Positions 12,678 to 24,600 of a stretch of DNA of 64,000 nt are shown here, one piece after another. The notes under the pieces were generated by a model. It saw only the letters and a list, made by a program, of their open reading frames with translations. It did no database searches and was not told the DNA's origin. How positions within the stretch are numbered: the stretch's first letter is position 1; every line of letters starts with the position of its first letter. The stretch lies in NCBI RefSeq assembly GCF_002775205.1, contig NC_036461.1:10887015-10951014 (forward strand), in the 5' to 3' direction. The DNA comes from Xiphophorus maculatus. Lineage: Eukaryota; Chordata; Actinopteri; Cyprinodontiformes; Poeciliidae. Both the position numbers and the translations under genes were made by a program.

Positions 12678-15600
12678 GATCTCTAATCTGTGAAAAACTC
12701 AAGAATAATCTAGAAACACTTTTAAATGAATAAAAACTATGTATTTATGCTTCAAAGAAAACTTTTATGGACTTTAGACTGACATAATGTGGATTCTCCA
12801 GTGTGAGACCATTCATTGTCTCAGAAGATTTTTACCAAAATAACATTGCAGATTTATTGCAACAAATGCAAGAACTTAAAATAGTCTTGATCTGTTTGTC
12901 CCACTAAAAGTGCATTTGAAAATCATTCCTTAACTGTCTTTAAATGAACTCTAAAGGAAGGTTATCCAAAATAACGTTTGAGAGAAGAATTTGGGTTTGT
13001 TGCCATGTTAACTATTACACCAATGTTAGAGAAAAATAGCAAACATGTAAAATGGCAGACAGAACAAATATGTTCACCATTGCACTTAGGTAATCTTTTA
13101 GACATGCGAAAATAAGAGTACAAGTTCTAGTGTCTGGATGCAAAGAAGCTGCATAATTAAAGCAAAACTTTAATTTTAGATTCAGCAAAATAGAAATGTT
13201 ACATTTAACTTTGGATTTTGAAAAAAACATCTATATATGATTCTGCCATGAAGACAAATTTCACTTCATCTTCTGAAGTGATGCGAAAATAACAATCCAA
13301 AGTTTCATTTTGGATTCAGAAAAACAAAAATGTCTGATTTGATCCAAAACTAGATATTAAACCTCTAAAACCCTTTTTTAGTGAATGCTGTCCATTCCTC
13401 TGAAGATCAAACTTTTAGTTTCAAAGCAATGCGTCTTTGGTGTGATCACATGAACTCACAAACAAATGCTGAAATATTGCTTAAGATGAAAATATTAAGA
13501 TACAACTAAATGTTTCAGATCAAGGGACAAAAAAACTGGTCAAACTGTGAAATTCAAAACAACACATTTTACTTGTCTGCTGCAGGAAGCAGTTAGTCCT
13601 AACTGGCCATCCGTGTTGTCAAGAAAGAACTGATATCTTGCACATTTGAATTGTCTTATTTTATTGTCCATTAATGTATATTTTACAACCAAATGTACAC
13701 TGACAGCATAAGAGAGCTTGGATTTCTGCTGTAATTTGATTAAAAACAGATGACAAAAGAAGAAAAAGTCCTCTGGTCAGTTATGTCACCAGATGTATCT
13801 GTCTGGTTGCTTGTTTTTTTAGCTCAGTTAAATAAGGTGTAAAAACAAACCAGGAAAAGCTCACTGAGCATGACATGTTCCTCTCAAGACAACAAAAATG
13901 TATTTAAAGTAAGTTTGGTTTGTAGCTTTAAAAAACAGCTAAGAAATATATGCTAGACTTCAAGACACTCAATGGCGACAGATGCCCATCACGAATCAGT
14001 GCCTCGATGTTGAAGGTTTTGTTTTGAGTGTATGCACAATTAATTAAGTAAAAAGAAACCCACGCCAAGGCAAAGGCAAAGTGGATCAATATATTAGCAG
14101 GGGGCAAAAGACACGGGGTGGTGGATGATCCTGACCTGCTGCTCTCCGATCACCGGACGTTGGTAAACTCTAACCTCCTGCTCGCCCGTCAGCACAGAGC
14201 GTTTAATTACACCAGACATTAAATGGACAAATCAGCTCCCTGTTTAATCACCGCTTGATTCAACACCATTAATCCAATGCTTCAGGTCACTGACAAGAGC
14301 ATCTGTTTTTCAGGCGTGGTCTTCCTTTGCCATGTAAAAAGAGATTTTAAGAGCAAATAAAGTTATGTTTGTTTTAGGACATGAACTTGTTTGCAGCTGT
14401 TGAAGCTTGCTCCTTAAAGAAGATTACTCTCTTTACAGGCACTTACTGAAGTCTTCAGCAGCCGAGTCCCGACACGGCATTCATTGTGCTCCTTTGTGTC
14501 GAAATGCAAACCATTTAAAGTTGTGCACTCCACCCAACAATGTGAGAATGGCTTCACAGTTTGGAATATAAACATCTATTAGCGAGCCTAGTTGTCTTGT
14601 CTCTATCTGGGTGTGAAACCAATTTTAATTTGATTCAGATTCTTTGTAGCACAATTTACAAACCACATCTCCAAATTCACACATTTTCAGACCGATGGAG
14701 CGTCAAAAAAAAAGTTCTAGTTAGTTTAAAACTGGTCTGATCTGACTGACATTAATGAAAAGAAGCCCTTACGTAACCCAAGTTGCAGATTATTTCTTAA
14801 TTCTGCTAATTTTAACGAGATTAGGGGAAAGTAGGTTAATCTTTCAAGTAATCTTTGGCGTCGAGGTCGACACATGTCGCCTTTACGTCTGAGAATTGCA
14901 GTCAGAAAAAAGGAAGACATCAAACTAGCCTGGGTGTGACCCCTGTCATAAATGCTGACCTCAGTCATCTTGCATGCACTGTGATATGTTAGTAAGTAAT
15001 CTTTCATTTCAGTGCTGGTAATTAGATAATAGATAGATAATTAGGGTAGGTGCAACATGTAGCAAAACCTCATTCAAGTAGCAGAGAGTCAAATATCTAG
15101 AGATGTAAAAAAATAAAATGAACTAGAAAAAGCATTTCTAGTGAAATTTGTAACATTGCTCTCAATTTTGGTTCAAACAGTTCAAAAATAATTTAAGCTT
15201 TTCTATATAATTATCAGAAAACACATAGGGATAAGTCTAATTGCCAAGCCTGGTAAAGTGGTAAAGTGACCTTTCTGTCTACATTTTCTGCCCAGCGATT
15301 GCTTTTCTTAGCTCTTATTTCCTTCCCCTGTTCAAAGACATGCAACACTGAGGTCAACCTGAACAGGATGTAGCAAACTGCTAGCCTCAATGGCTTTACT
15401 GACTGCAAAAGTTATCAAAATGTATAATGCAGATAAATAAAAAGAGTTACTTTGAGTAAAGCCAAGAGGTGTGAAGTTATATGTTTCAGTAATGTTTTTT
15501 TTATTGTACAAAATTATGCTTAAATAACCATGTATCATTCCTACTGATATGAAGACATTCTAGAGTGATACTAAGTAACTTTGGCCAAAAATAACCTGAA

Positions 15601-16630
15601 ATCAGTTATCTATATTTATAAGAACTGTTGGTTTCTCTTTTGTAAGATACGCATGGAGGATCAACAACAGAAATAAACTAATAATACAAGACATGAGGTT
15701 TGGCCAACAGTGTGCACACAGTTTTTAAAAAAAAGTGACATGAACCCCATGAACTACATACGAAGCAAGATTGCATTTTCCAAAGTTGGGGAATTTGGAG
15801 ATCCTCCTGAAAAATGTAAATAAATAACAATGATATAAATGTGAAAGAAAATGTTTGCAATAAATGTTGCAAATGGCAAAACAAAAAATGCCCACAACCT
15901 TGTCAGGTGGCAAGAGCAGCTCCAGGAAACCTTGATGAAACACAGCAGGCCAAAACCAGTGGAGAGCTGTGCCTGATCCACTGAAGCACTGAGGCCAGCC
16001 ACGGTTCACACCTTGTGAATTCCCCACAGACTCTATAATGGGTTTAACTTCGCAATCCTCTCAATGACGCTATTGCATAAGCACACTTTTTCCCTCCACC
16101 TAATTTTCCAATCAAAAGCTTGGCAGCAGCACTCTATGGAACCAGACTGTTTAGCCAAGACCTTTTGTCACTTATCCTAGCTGTAAAGGACTGTCTGGTA
16201 GACTACTGTCTTCCCTAAGCTCATATAAGCTATGACTCAACTTTTATGGATTAAAGTTTTTTGTTGTTGTTGCTGCTGCTAGTCTCATGTTGTATTTGGA
16301 TTATTTGGTAAATTAAGTTGTAGGTTTATACAACTGTAAGCCATAATTAAAAAGAAAAAAAAAATCCTCGATGTTACCACACTGTGCGTCATGAACCTCT
16401 AATTTTTCAACTGAACAGATTTTTTTAAAATTACGTTTTTGAATCATATCCCACTTTACTGAATTGCAAAGGTATATTACGTTTTTACAAACACACATTT
16501 TTGCGACGAGAATAAATTTACCTTATATTTAATTTACAATTCTACCCTGACATTGTCATTATCACCCTTAATAGAAGTGAAACAGTTATAGTAAATCTGT
16601 TATTGTGGCCATGACTGGTGCTGCATACCT

Positions 16631-16773
16631 GGGCGGGGTTCTGTGCGCCTCCCCCACGTCTCTGATGCAAATAAAGGGGCTTTACCCGGATCTACCGCAG
16701 CAGACATTGCTGCGGCTGCGGCTCCTCCCTGCGCTTTTATCGCCATATAACAGGATATCTCACTGGCGCGAAA
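16631..16773 (+). promoter_or_regulatory. Candidate mycl promoter: GC box, POU octamer, TATA-like and E2F motifs
   Basis: In order on the plus strand: GGGCGGGG (16631-16638, Sp/KLF-type), a perfect ATGCAAAT octamer (16665-16672), ATATAA (16745-16750, TATA-like) and GCGCGAAA (16766-16773, exact E2F site in reverse complement). The stretch is GC-rich compared with its surroundings and lies just upstream of a first exon that ends in a consensus donor at 17022. Myc-family promoters are known E2F targets, which supports the call. Transcription start is inferred, not shown. Confidence 0.6.
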
Positions 16774-16774
16774 A

Positions 16775-17021
16775 ACGCACTGTGGGGCTCTCTATTGTGA
16801 GGCGGGCGGATCTTGCGTTTGTTGTCTGAGCCCCGGTGGTGTTTTCTCTGCTTTTAATTTAAAGTCGTATTTCTTTAATAGTAAACTGGAACAGATTTCC
16901 AGACAGCGTCCCTTTTCTCCGCCGCTTTACAATCGATGGTGTCAGCTTCTTGTGACTTCATCCGCTGAAACAGGCGGATTTTAATGTGCTGAATTGCGCT
17001 TTTGGAACCTGCAGAGATCCG
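16775..17021 (+). other. mycl: mycl noncoding exon 1 (5' UTR; 5' limit approximate)
   Basis: The exon is inferred from a consensus donor (G|GTGAGTACT) at 17021/17022 and a pyrimidine-tract acceptor (CTTCACAG at 17477-17484) that opens the ATG-bearing exon at 17485. MYC-family genes characteristically have a noncoding first exon followed by two coding exons, which fits. The 5' end is a guess from the TATA-like element. Confidence 0.5.
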
Positions 17022-17530
17022 GTGAGTACTTTTAATTCTTACACGCTGAGTTTCTGGTGAGGAAATGGAGCTCCTTTGATGTGTTTTAACCTGGTCTCTG
17101 CTCACTTTTTTTTTTTTCCTTTAGTGCTTTAGTACCGAACAAAGCTCTAACTGCATTTCAGGAAATGCTTCACTTTGGCTTTGAGATTTCTCAAAGCTAT
17201 TCTTTATTCACTAAATTAACCGTGACTTGAATTTAAACATAAGATAACGTGAGATACAATGTGTGTGTGTTATTGTATGCAGCAGTAACCTTATTCAGTG
17301 AAAGCCTGTATCCATCACTGCAAAGAGCGCATCCGCAAGATGGGATTAATAATTAATGTGGTCCCATTTGTTGGAAGTCAGTTGTTCCCGGAATGATGTC
17401 CCATTAGATGGTTATTTGATCAGTCTGACGGGAGAAACTTTTAGATGTAACGTGATTAATGATATCTTTCTCTGGACTTCACAGGATCTCCCTCATTTCT
17501 GGGATTAACGTGGATTTTATCAGCCTAAAC

Positions 17531-20039
17531 ATGGAGTTTGATTGTTTCCAGTCTTATTTTTTCCACGATTTCGACACCGAGGAGGATTTTTATAAGTCCA
17601 CTGCGCCCAGTGAGGATATCTGGAAAAAGTTCGAGCTGCTGCCCACCCCTCCCATGTCCCCCCACAGGACTCTGTGTGACTCTGCCTTGCACTTCTCTCC
17701 GGGGGACAAGTTAAACTGGTTGACCAAGGTGCTGGGGCCGGATGAGGTGTGTGAGGGTGCGTTCACGCCCGACCCCACGGAGCTTTTTGATAACCTCAGC
17801 GCGCACATCATCCAGGACTGCATGTGGAGTAGTTCTGAGAAAGTGTCGGCGGCTGCGGCGCAGACCCCGGCTCCCCAACAGATCTCAGTCCGGGCCACGA
17901 AGACTCAATGCGCCTCTACGGGTGGTCTCATCTCAGCGGCTATAGACTGCGTGGACCCCGCCGCCGTTCTTACCTTCCCCGCCAGCAGCTGCAGAAAGCC
18001 GGCGTCGTCTGGCTCAGAGTCTCGCTCTGATTCCTCCGGTAAGGACAGCCCCACCCTGCCCTGTCTCTGGCTTATATTGTGCCCACCAACAATGGGTTAT
18101 TTGGAAAAAGCAAGGCGGCACCGAGGCAAAGTGGTTGTCCAGATCAACCTCAAATAAGACTTGTTTTTCTCTCTCTCTCTTTCTTTGACAAAAAGCGCCT
18201 TCTGCTTGCTCTGAACGGGTCATGCTTCCTTTTAAAAACCGCGCCCCTATCACTTTAAGGCAAACAGCCCTCGGTTCTTTATCTTTGGTTGCAGTTGGAG
18301 GGGCGGATTTACTCTGTCTTCATGATTTATTGCCATTGCGCACAGGGGCGTCTCCAGGAACTTTTGTGAGGGGTGACCAAATGGGGGCTACTAATGTCAC
18401 TGGATGGCACACACTACAATCAAAAGCCAAGTTGTGTTGCTGCCATAAACCATGATAACAAAAGAAAAAAACAACCTAAATTCTACCTCATACATGTATT
18501 GTTTCGAGTAGCTTTTTATCAAAATTTATGCTGGCATGTTTTTTCATCCATGCCAATCTTAGTTTACTATTTGTATTTTGTTTTATCCTAAATATTTAAT
18601 CTTGATGTTAAAGTGTGGGGCCAGAAAAGTATGATACATTTTCAAAATATATTGTAAATAGTGTAAAATATATTATAAAAAATCATAATACCCAGTCATT
18701 TCCCAGATTTGTACCATGTCAATTATCTATTTTGATTTAGAAATAACATTAGCAAGTAAAACTAGATTAAACAAGGCACATTGTTGCAACAGGAATTAAT
18801 TTGACTAAAGAGTATTCTGTGTTATTATCTGAAACTGCTATTTTCACTTAGCTTGGTTTTGATTCCCATTTAGCCTTCTGACTCAGGTCACATAAGTATG
18901 AACCCAGATCCAATCAAAAATAATCTCAAGCTCCTGTTGATAGACGTTATTCACTGGATTCATGCATCCACATTTTCTTGCCTCAGCTCTAAATACGTCA
19001 GATGTATCAGTGAGTTTCGTCATTTTTATTTTCTGGTATAGTTCAGAAACTGCTACATCACCAGCTGGTGATTCATAGCTACTCTAGAATCACTTTTTTG
19101 ATTGGCTGAAGAAATATTTTTGAAATGCTGCCAAGAAAGTCTGACAAGAGAACAGTTGTGTTGCAAATCTCTAGGAATGCCTCAAACCCCCCCACCCCCC
19201 ACCCTTGGTACCACCCCTGCACTTCCGCTTCCTGAACACCTTACAGAGTGAAGTTAAACATTTACCAGCTTAATTAATGCCATCTACCTTTGAATCTCCT
19301 CATTTAGATTATGGACTAGCCATTGATTGGAGCCTCATTATTGCGAACGTTTCTTCCTTGTTGCTGTTTTAGTTACACTTTAACCCTCTTTGTAGAAACC
19401 CGTTGTTTTAGGATGACTGTGCAATGCCCTCTATGAACTTTTCCACTGGGAATTCATGAGTTATTTTCTTCTGTGATGACAGATGATGAGGAAGAAATCG
19501 ACGTGGTCACCGTGGAGAGCAAGCAGAACCGAGTGCGGCTGCTGAGTGGGAGGAAACCGGTTACCATTAGGGTCCGCGCGGACCCCTGCCCCAAAAGCTT
19601 CCACGTGTCCATCCATCAGCAGCAGCACAACTACGCAGCCCGCTCGCCGGACAGTGACCCAGAAGAGGATGAGGAGGATGACGATGACTACGAAGAGGAG
19701 CCTTTGAGCAAGCGTGCCTGCACGACATCCCACCAGCTGCCGCCTTCCCCCTCGGACACCCCGCTGAACTCGGATGCGGAGGACTCTGACCGCAGGCGAA
19801 ACCACAACTTTCTGGAGAGGAAGAGGAGGAACGACCTCAGGTCCCGCTTCACCGCCCTGCGGGATCAAATCCCCAGCCTCGAGTCGGCCAAGGCCCCCAA
19901 GGTGGCTATCCTGACCCAGGCGACGGATTACCTAGAGGAGCTGCATCTCAGGGAGAGGCGACACCTACAGGAGAAGAAGCGCCTCCGAACCAGGCAGCAG
20001 CAACTTCTCCGCAAATTATCTGAACTCAAACGCTCCTGA
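17531..20039 (+). CDS. mycl: mycl, L-Myc bHLH-leucine zipper transcription factor (354 aa)
   Basis: Nuclear DNA-binding factor that heterodimerises with Max at E-boxes. The coding exons are 17531-18038 and 19483-20039. The intron splits a codon after its first base (G|AT), and the donor is GTAAGG. The N-terminus reads MEFDCFQSYFF. Myc box 1 lies at residues 29-44 (KKFELLPTPPMSP, with T39 and S43 at the phosphodegron positions), Myc box 2 is around IIQDCMW (93-99), and an L-Myc-typical EEIDVVTVE and FHVSIHQQQHNYAA follow in exon 3. An acidic run comes next, then the basic region, helix-loop-helix and zipper (273-354, starting RRRNHNFLERKRRND). The length is close to human L-MYC (364). The L-Myc assignment over c- or N-Myc rests on the N-terminal and mid-protein motifs and on the mfsd2a neighbour. 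The in-frame sequence upstream of 17531 includes the acceptor, so it is not coding. No defects are seen. Confidence 0.96.
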
Positions 20040-20760
20040 GACTTAATCACAACTGCCTCATTGACAGCAGATAACTTCTACCCTCACAAATTAATAATTA
20101 CTTGTCACTTTCAAAGAAAGCTATTCTTTTATACGCGCAACTTGCCTCCTGTAAATAGCTGTGAAATATGTTCTAAATGAAATCATATGGCTGTGGGCTT
20201 CCTGTCAAATCCACTGCCACGCCCTGTGAACCTGCTAAGGGGAGGAGCAGTTTGCTATGATGTGCTGTTTTTTGTTTTTTGTTGCACAGTTTTGAACAAT
20301 GGGTCATAATTGTTTTTTATTGCTAATGCAAAGCTATTTCCAGGTATGCTGTGATAAGAAATATTTTATATTTTACAAACATTCAAAGCAGTGAGGCAGT
20401 AAAAAAAAATCTTGGATTTCATGTTTTCATTTCATCATTGCACATTGAATATATGTGTGAATGCCTTTCTGTTTGCAAGCGTGAATGAATAATGACTTGA
20501 TGTATAAATCCTTTTGTAAATAATAGCATATTTCTCCGGGTGAAGGAGACAAAGCCAGAGTTTGTCTTACAACTTTGCTCCTCTGTGCCACCAGACTTCT
20601 ATATTTTGTTAAGAAAGTAGGAAAAAATGATAAAAAAGGAAAACAGTAGCACCGCTGTACTTTATATTCACACGTCACTTTGTGATTTCAATGCTTCTCT
20701 GATTGTTGTTGTTTGTTTTTGTTTTTTAAAGCATGATAACTTCAAAGCATCATTAAATTT
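20040..20760 (+). other. mycl: Probable mycl 3' UTR
   Basis: The sequence after the mycl stop is AT-rich and noncoding, with several TTTTTA/ATTTA-like runs. No AATAAA was found close by. An ATTAAA at 20752-20757 is a candidate cleavage signal. Extent is inferred. Confidence 0.35.
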
Positions 20761-21339
20761 TTATACCATATTTACATACAAACATTTTTGTCTTAATTTT
20801 TTTTGTTCCAAACAAGCAAACTGTATGATTTATTTTGGCCTCACCAGGTGATTAGGTTTGCACACATTTCAGCCATTACTGGTTTCCACAAAGACATCAC
20901 TCAGCCTGAGCTGGCACCAGTGTGAAAGCTTATTTCGAATATTTAATGCGGAAGTAGCAAATTACACTGATTTATTATCCTCCCCAAATAGCCTCCACCA
21001 CACTTTCTAGTTCATCTGAGGCAAAGCAAATGTATTTGCATAGTGCCAATTGTACACCAATTCAGAAAATATATTAAAAAAAACCCTGAAATTTCTTTCC
21101 ATTATTTAAGACACAACAGCTTATAATTCCACCCACTTTTTCATATGATCTATTATATGTTATCAACTACTGTATGTCAAACGAAGCAACAAGATGCTGT
21201 GATATTCAGACCAAATTAAGGTGTCAAGATGTACTGTGTCATTTAAAACTTTCACCAAAGCAGTCCCAAGGTTGTGCTTTGATCACAAACCTGTAGTTTC
21301 TTTTTTTATTACCATTATCATTGACTGTTGTGGACTTTA

Positions 21340-21620
21340 ATCATGTGGTAAATATAAAGTTGTGTGTCATCAACAAATGAATGGTGACAGATATTGTAAA
21401 GCTACATAATCTGGTTTAAGGAGGTTATAAAGACACTAAATGAAAGTGGCCCAAGAATTAGACCCTGAGGAACTCCACATAATATGATCTTTGCTCTCTT
21501 TTATATTTACTATAAACCACCTGCGTTAAATACAGCTCCAAAATCTAAAAATGCCAACACAGATGTTTTTGATACAATCTTTTTTCTGTTTCTCTCTTTT
21601 TGAAGCATCACTATTATAAT
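21340..21620 (-). mobile_element. Decayed LINE reverse transcriptase fragment (L2/Rex-like)
   Basis: On the minus strand, in order, three hallmark RT blocks survive with frameshifts and stops between them. The first is LAFLDFGAVFNA (cf. LDLSAAFDT), at about 21540-21580. The second is GVPQGLILGPLSF (cf. GVPQGSVLGPLLF), at about 21440-21478. The third is FVDDTQLYI (cf. YADDTQLYI), at about 21345-21385. Order and spacing fit a non-LTR retrotransposon RT domain. It is clearly dead. Confidence 0.85.
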
Positions 21621-24600
21621 GCATAGCATTTTGTCAACTTTGTGTCATGCTGTCCAAAACCAATGTAGATAGCACTGAAGTCAGTGGTTTTTTAAAATTT
21701 TTTTATTTATTTTTTTATCAGTGGGTCATTTTGTTGATAGTCTTTTCCCATTCAGGACACACATTATCATAATTACCCTAAATATTTTGATGTGTGTCTC
21801 TCCTCTAAATGTGTATGCCAGCTGCTGCTCCTAAGGAGGTTGAGACTCTGTCCTTCAGATTTGCCCTTGAGGGGAGACCGCATTTGTGTGGTGGTGTTGT
21901 GGATCCTCCCCTCTGCAGTGGCTGCTGCATGCTGGGCACCTGATGTGCTCAGGAAGTAGGTCACACTCACATAAATACAATCAGTATCTTTGGAGGAATG
22001 CCCCTTGTGTGAAGTGCTACTTGAATCCAGTGCAGGTATGCGCTCTGAGAGGAAGAATGCTTCAAATATCCACACTGACAAAACTGAGCCCAAAAAAACT
22101 TTTTTGCTTAAATTTGCTGCATGCTGTATCGTCAGCTATTTACTGATTATTAAAACGTAGTTCTGGACATCTACATGCAGTCCTGCTTGTCACAGCAGAG
22201 AATACAGATCCATACAAAAGTCTGTGTCTACACCAGTGTGGTCTGATTTGGCTAAGGTTGTCTGAGACTGTTTCACCACACTAAGACAGAATATAGCTGA
22301 CCCATAACCAGGTCATTTCCCAAACAGCCTCCAGATGCCTGGAAGGGAGTCAGTGTATCAGGGAGTGAGTATTCTTGCTATGTTGTGAATAGATGGGAAG
22401 ACAGAATTGTTTCTTCCCTGCTGCTGTTAATTCACTGTGACTGTGACCCAGGCGGTTGTAAACAATACAAAAGCAGATCCATAGATTAATAAACTGGTGA
22501 AAAATTGAGCAAACACACAGAAAGCAAAATAGAAGGATTGAATTCAAAACAAAATATCTTTAAAACCCTATTATCAAAACAAAGCAAAGTCCTGCTCTGT
22601 TTCAAATTTAAAAAGAAATCACAGCCAGGTATGGAATATTAGTGGCGTGGTGGTCCATACTCTCCTTATTAAGAGCAGGACAAAGCACAAGGTCCATAAA
22701 GAGACTGGCAGCCTGGTTTTCCTCAATTGGCTCCAGTCTTCGGTCCCTTCAGTCGGGCACGCTTGACCTCCTCATCGATTTTGTCCATTTCGTCCACACC
22801 ATGTATATAAACACAAGATAACTAATTATCAGTAACCTTGTGCTGATAAAAATGTTAAACAGCCCGAAGTCCGGTTCTGATAATATTTACAACACTGTTG
22901 ATTGCAATGATTACAGCAAAACCAGATAAAATATTATAAATTATCAGTCAGTTGTGCTCTGAACTTGTTTTTGTTTATTGTCTTTATTTTTGCTCCTCCA
23001 TGGTTATCTGTTGCAGTCAATGGGAAGTTGGTGCCCCCATGTTTTGAGTAGCAGTTCCCTGTCAGCTGCTTGCTTTGTTTGGGACCGGACTGGATTATAT
23101 CCCACTGAAGTATCTCAGATATTTTTTGTATATTAATAGGTTAGTGGGTGGCAGAAAGAGGTGCCAAGCTGGGCATCTTCCACGCAGGACTCCACACACG
23201 TGTCTATTTACCCAAACAAAAAAACTGAATTATTTGATTTTTGTTGCTGGTATGCACACATTTTTCAACCCACTTTAGGTTATCAGAGAAACCAGTGTAC
23301 ACAATAGGGGTCTAATGTGGTATTGCACATACATTTTTAATTCAATATCTTCTATTAGTGACAACTCCAAACCTTAGTGGATTTTATTAGGATTTTATGA
23401 GAAATACGTAAGAAATAGAAAGTAAATTTAGCTTTAGTTTTTATAATTTCTTCAAAGCTATACTGTGTTTAGGTTGCAGAGTTCAGCATAGCCTTAATTG
23501 AATTCCCATTACAGAGTGACTTCGTACATTTGAGTTTCTGCTGCTTTCACAATGACTTCAGCAATGATGAGCCTCTGCAGGTCTGAATGAGTTATCTCTG
23601 ATCTCCTGTCATTTGTTTAGTTAATTTGGAGCAGCCATGTGGTTCAGGTAGTCTAGCCTGACAGAGGAGACCGACACACCCTGAACTCCAACCGTCTTGG
23701 GAATGGTTTTACCTGTTTTGTGTTCACTTTCCCTTTTTGGAACTGTTTTGATGCACACGATTTTATTCCCCCTGTTTAACTGGCATCTGAACCCAAGAAA
23801 TTTTGTTGAAAGTAATAAAAGACACAGACAATAACATAAAATCAAGTCTTTGAACCATTTTTAGTGCTTCTCTATGGAAAGTCAAACAGAATATCAGATA
23901 ACTCTAACCTGATGCACAGCAGTTTTAGTAAGCACCTAGATCCTTCCTAAGATTGTCCTAAACTGCCACTTTCGGGAAGTGAAAATGACGCTCAAATGTC
24001 AGGTTTTGGACCAGATAGCAGCAAGCCTGCCTAATGCATTTCCTGTTGCAAAACAACCACAAAATTCAACCAAATCAAGAAATAATCTATCTGAATGTCA
24101 ATACTGGTGATAAAAGTTTTCTATGATCTATTCAAGAGATGTGCTTTGCATGTGATGACCTTTTTTAACAAGCAACATGCAAAGTGCTTATTTCACAGTG
24201 AGGTGGACGTAGACAAAAATTAATAAAGGTCCGGAACAAAAGATCACATCTTACTGCTTGTGCTTTTTGTTTTTGGAGAAGTGAAAACGAAAAGGTTCCT
24301 TTTGCAAGGTCCGTTACAAGGAAATGCTTGTGAAAAGGCTTCAGATCAGATGTAAAAATTGAGAAAGCATTTTACTATTCAAGAGGGGGTCTTAGCTCAT
24401 CCCATGTGTGCAAATATTGACAAGAGAAACTCTTCAGCTGCTTTGTCACTGTGTCAAACAGACTTTCTCCTTAGAGAAAGAGGATGGAAGATGATCTCTT
24501 TATTCCATCTTTTTTGTGCAGCTTTGACGGTTAACTTGCCAGACTAGATTTTCTGGCCATACTGAACTGCTGAAGTGAATGAGTGATTGCTTGTGCACAT

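Larger units (their letters stand above)
7398..16600. other. Intergenic spacer between divergent mfsd2a and mycl
   Basis: I see no supportable gene. The frames here are short, AT-biased and lack recognisable motifs. The stretch contains an L2-type repeat tail (8030-8290), a hAT-like palindromic element (10441-10622), a CTCF-like motif (11400-11416) and a LINE/SINE-type tail ending in TTATC repeats (12505-12675). The rest is unassigned AT-rich sequence. Because the two flanking genes diverge, enhancers of either could lie here, but sequence alone does not show them. Confidence 0.6.

Noticed and set aside
17459-17530. Upstream extension of the mycl frame to an earlier ATG
   Set aside because: The extension crosses the acceptor site at 17484 and is not Myc-like; the family start is at 17531.
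19461-19868. 135-codon minus-strand frame over mycl exon 3
   Set aside because: Shadow of the real coding exon on the opposite strand.
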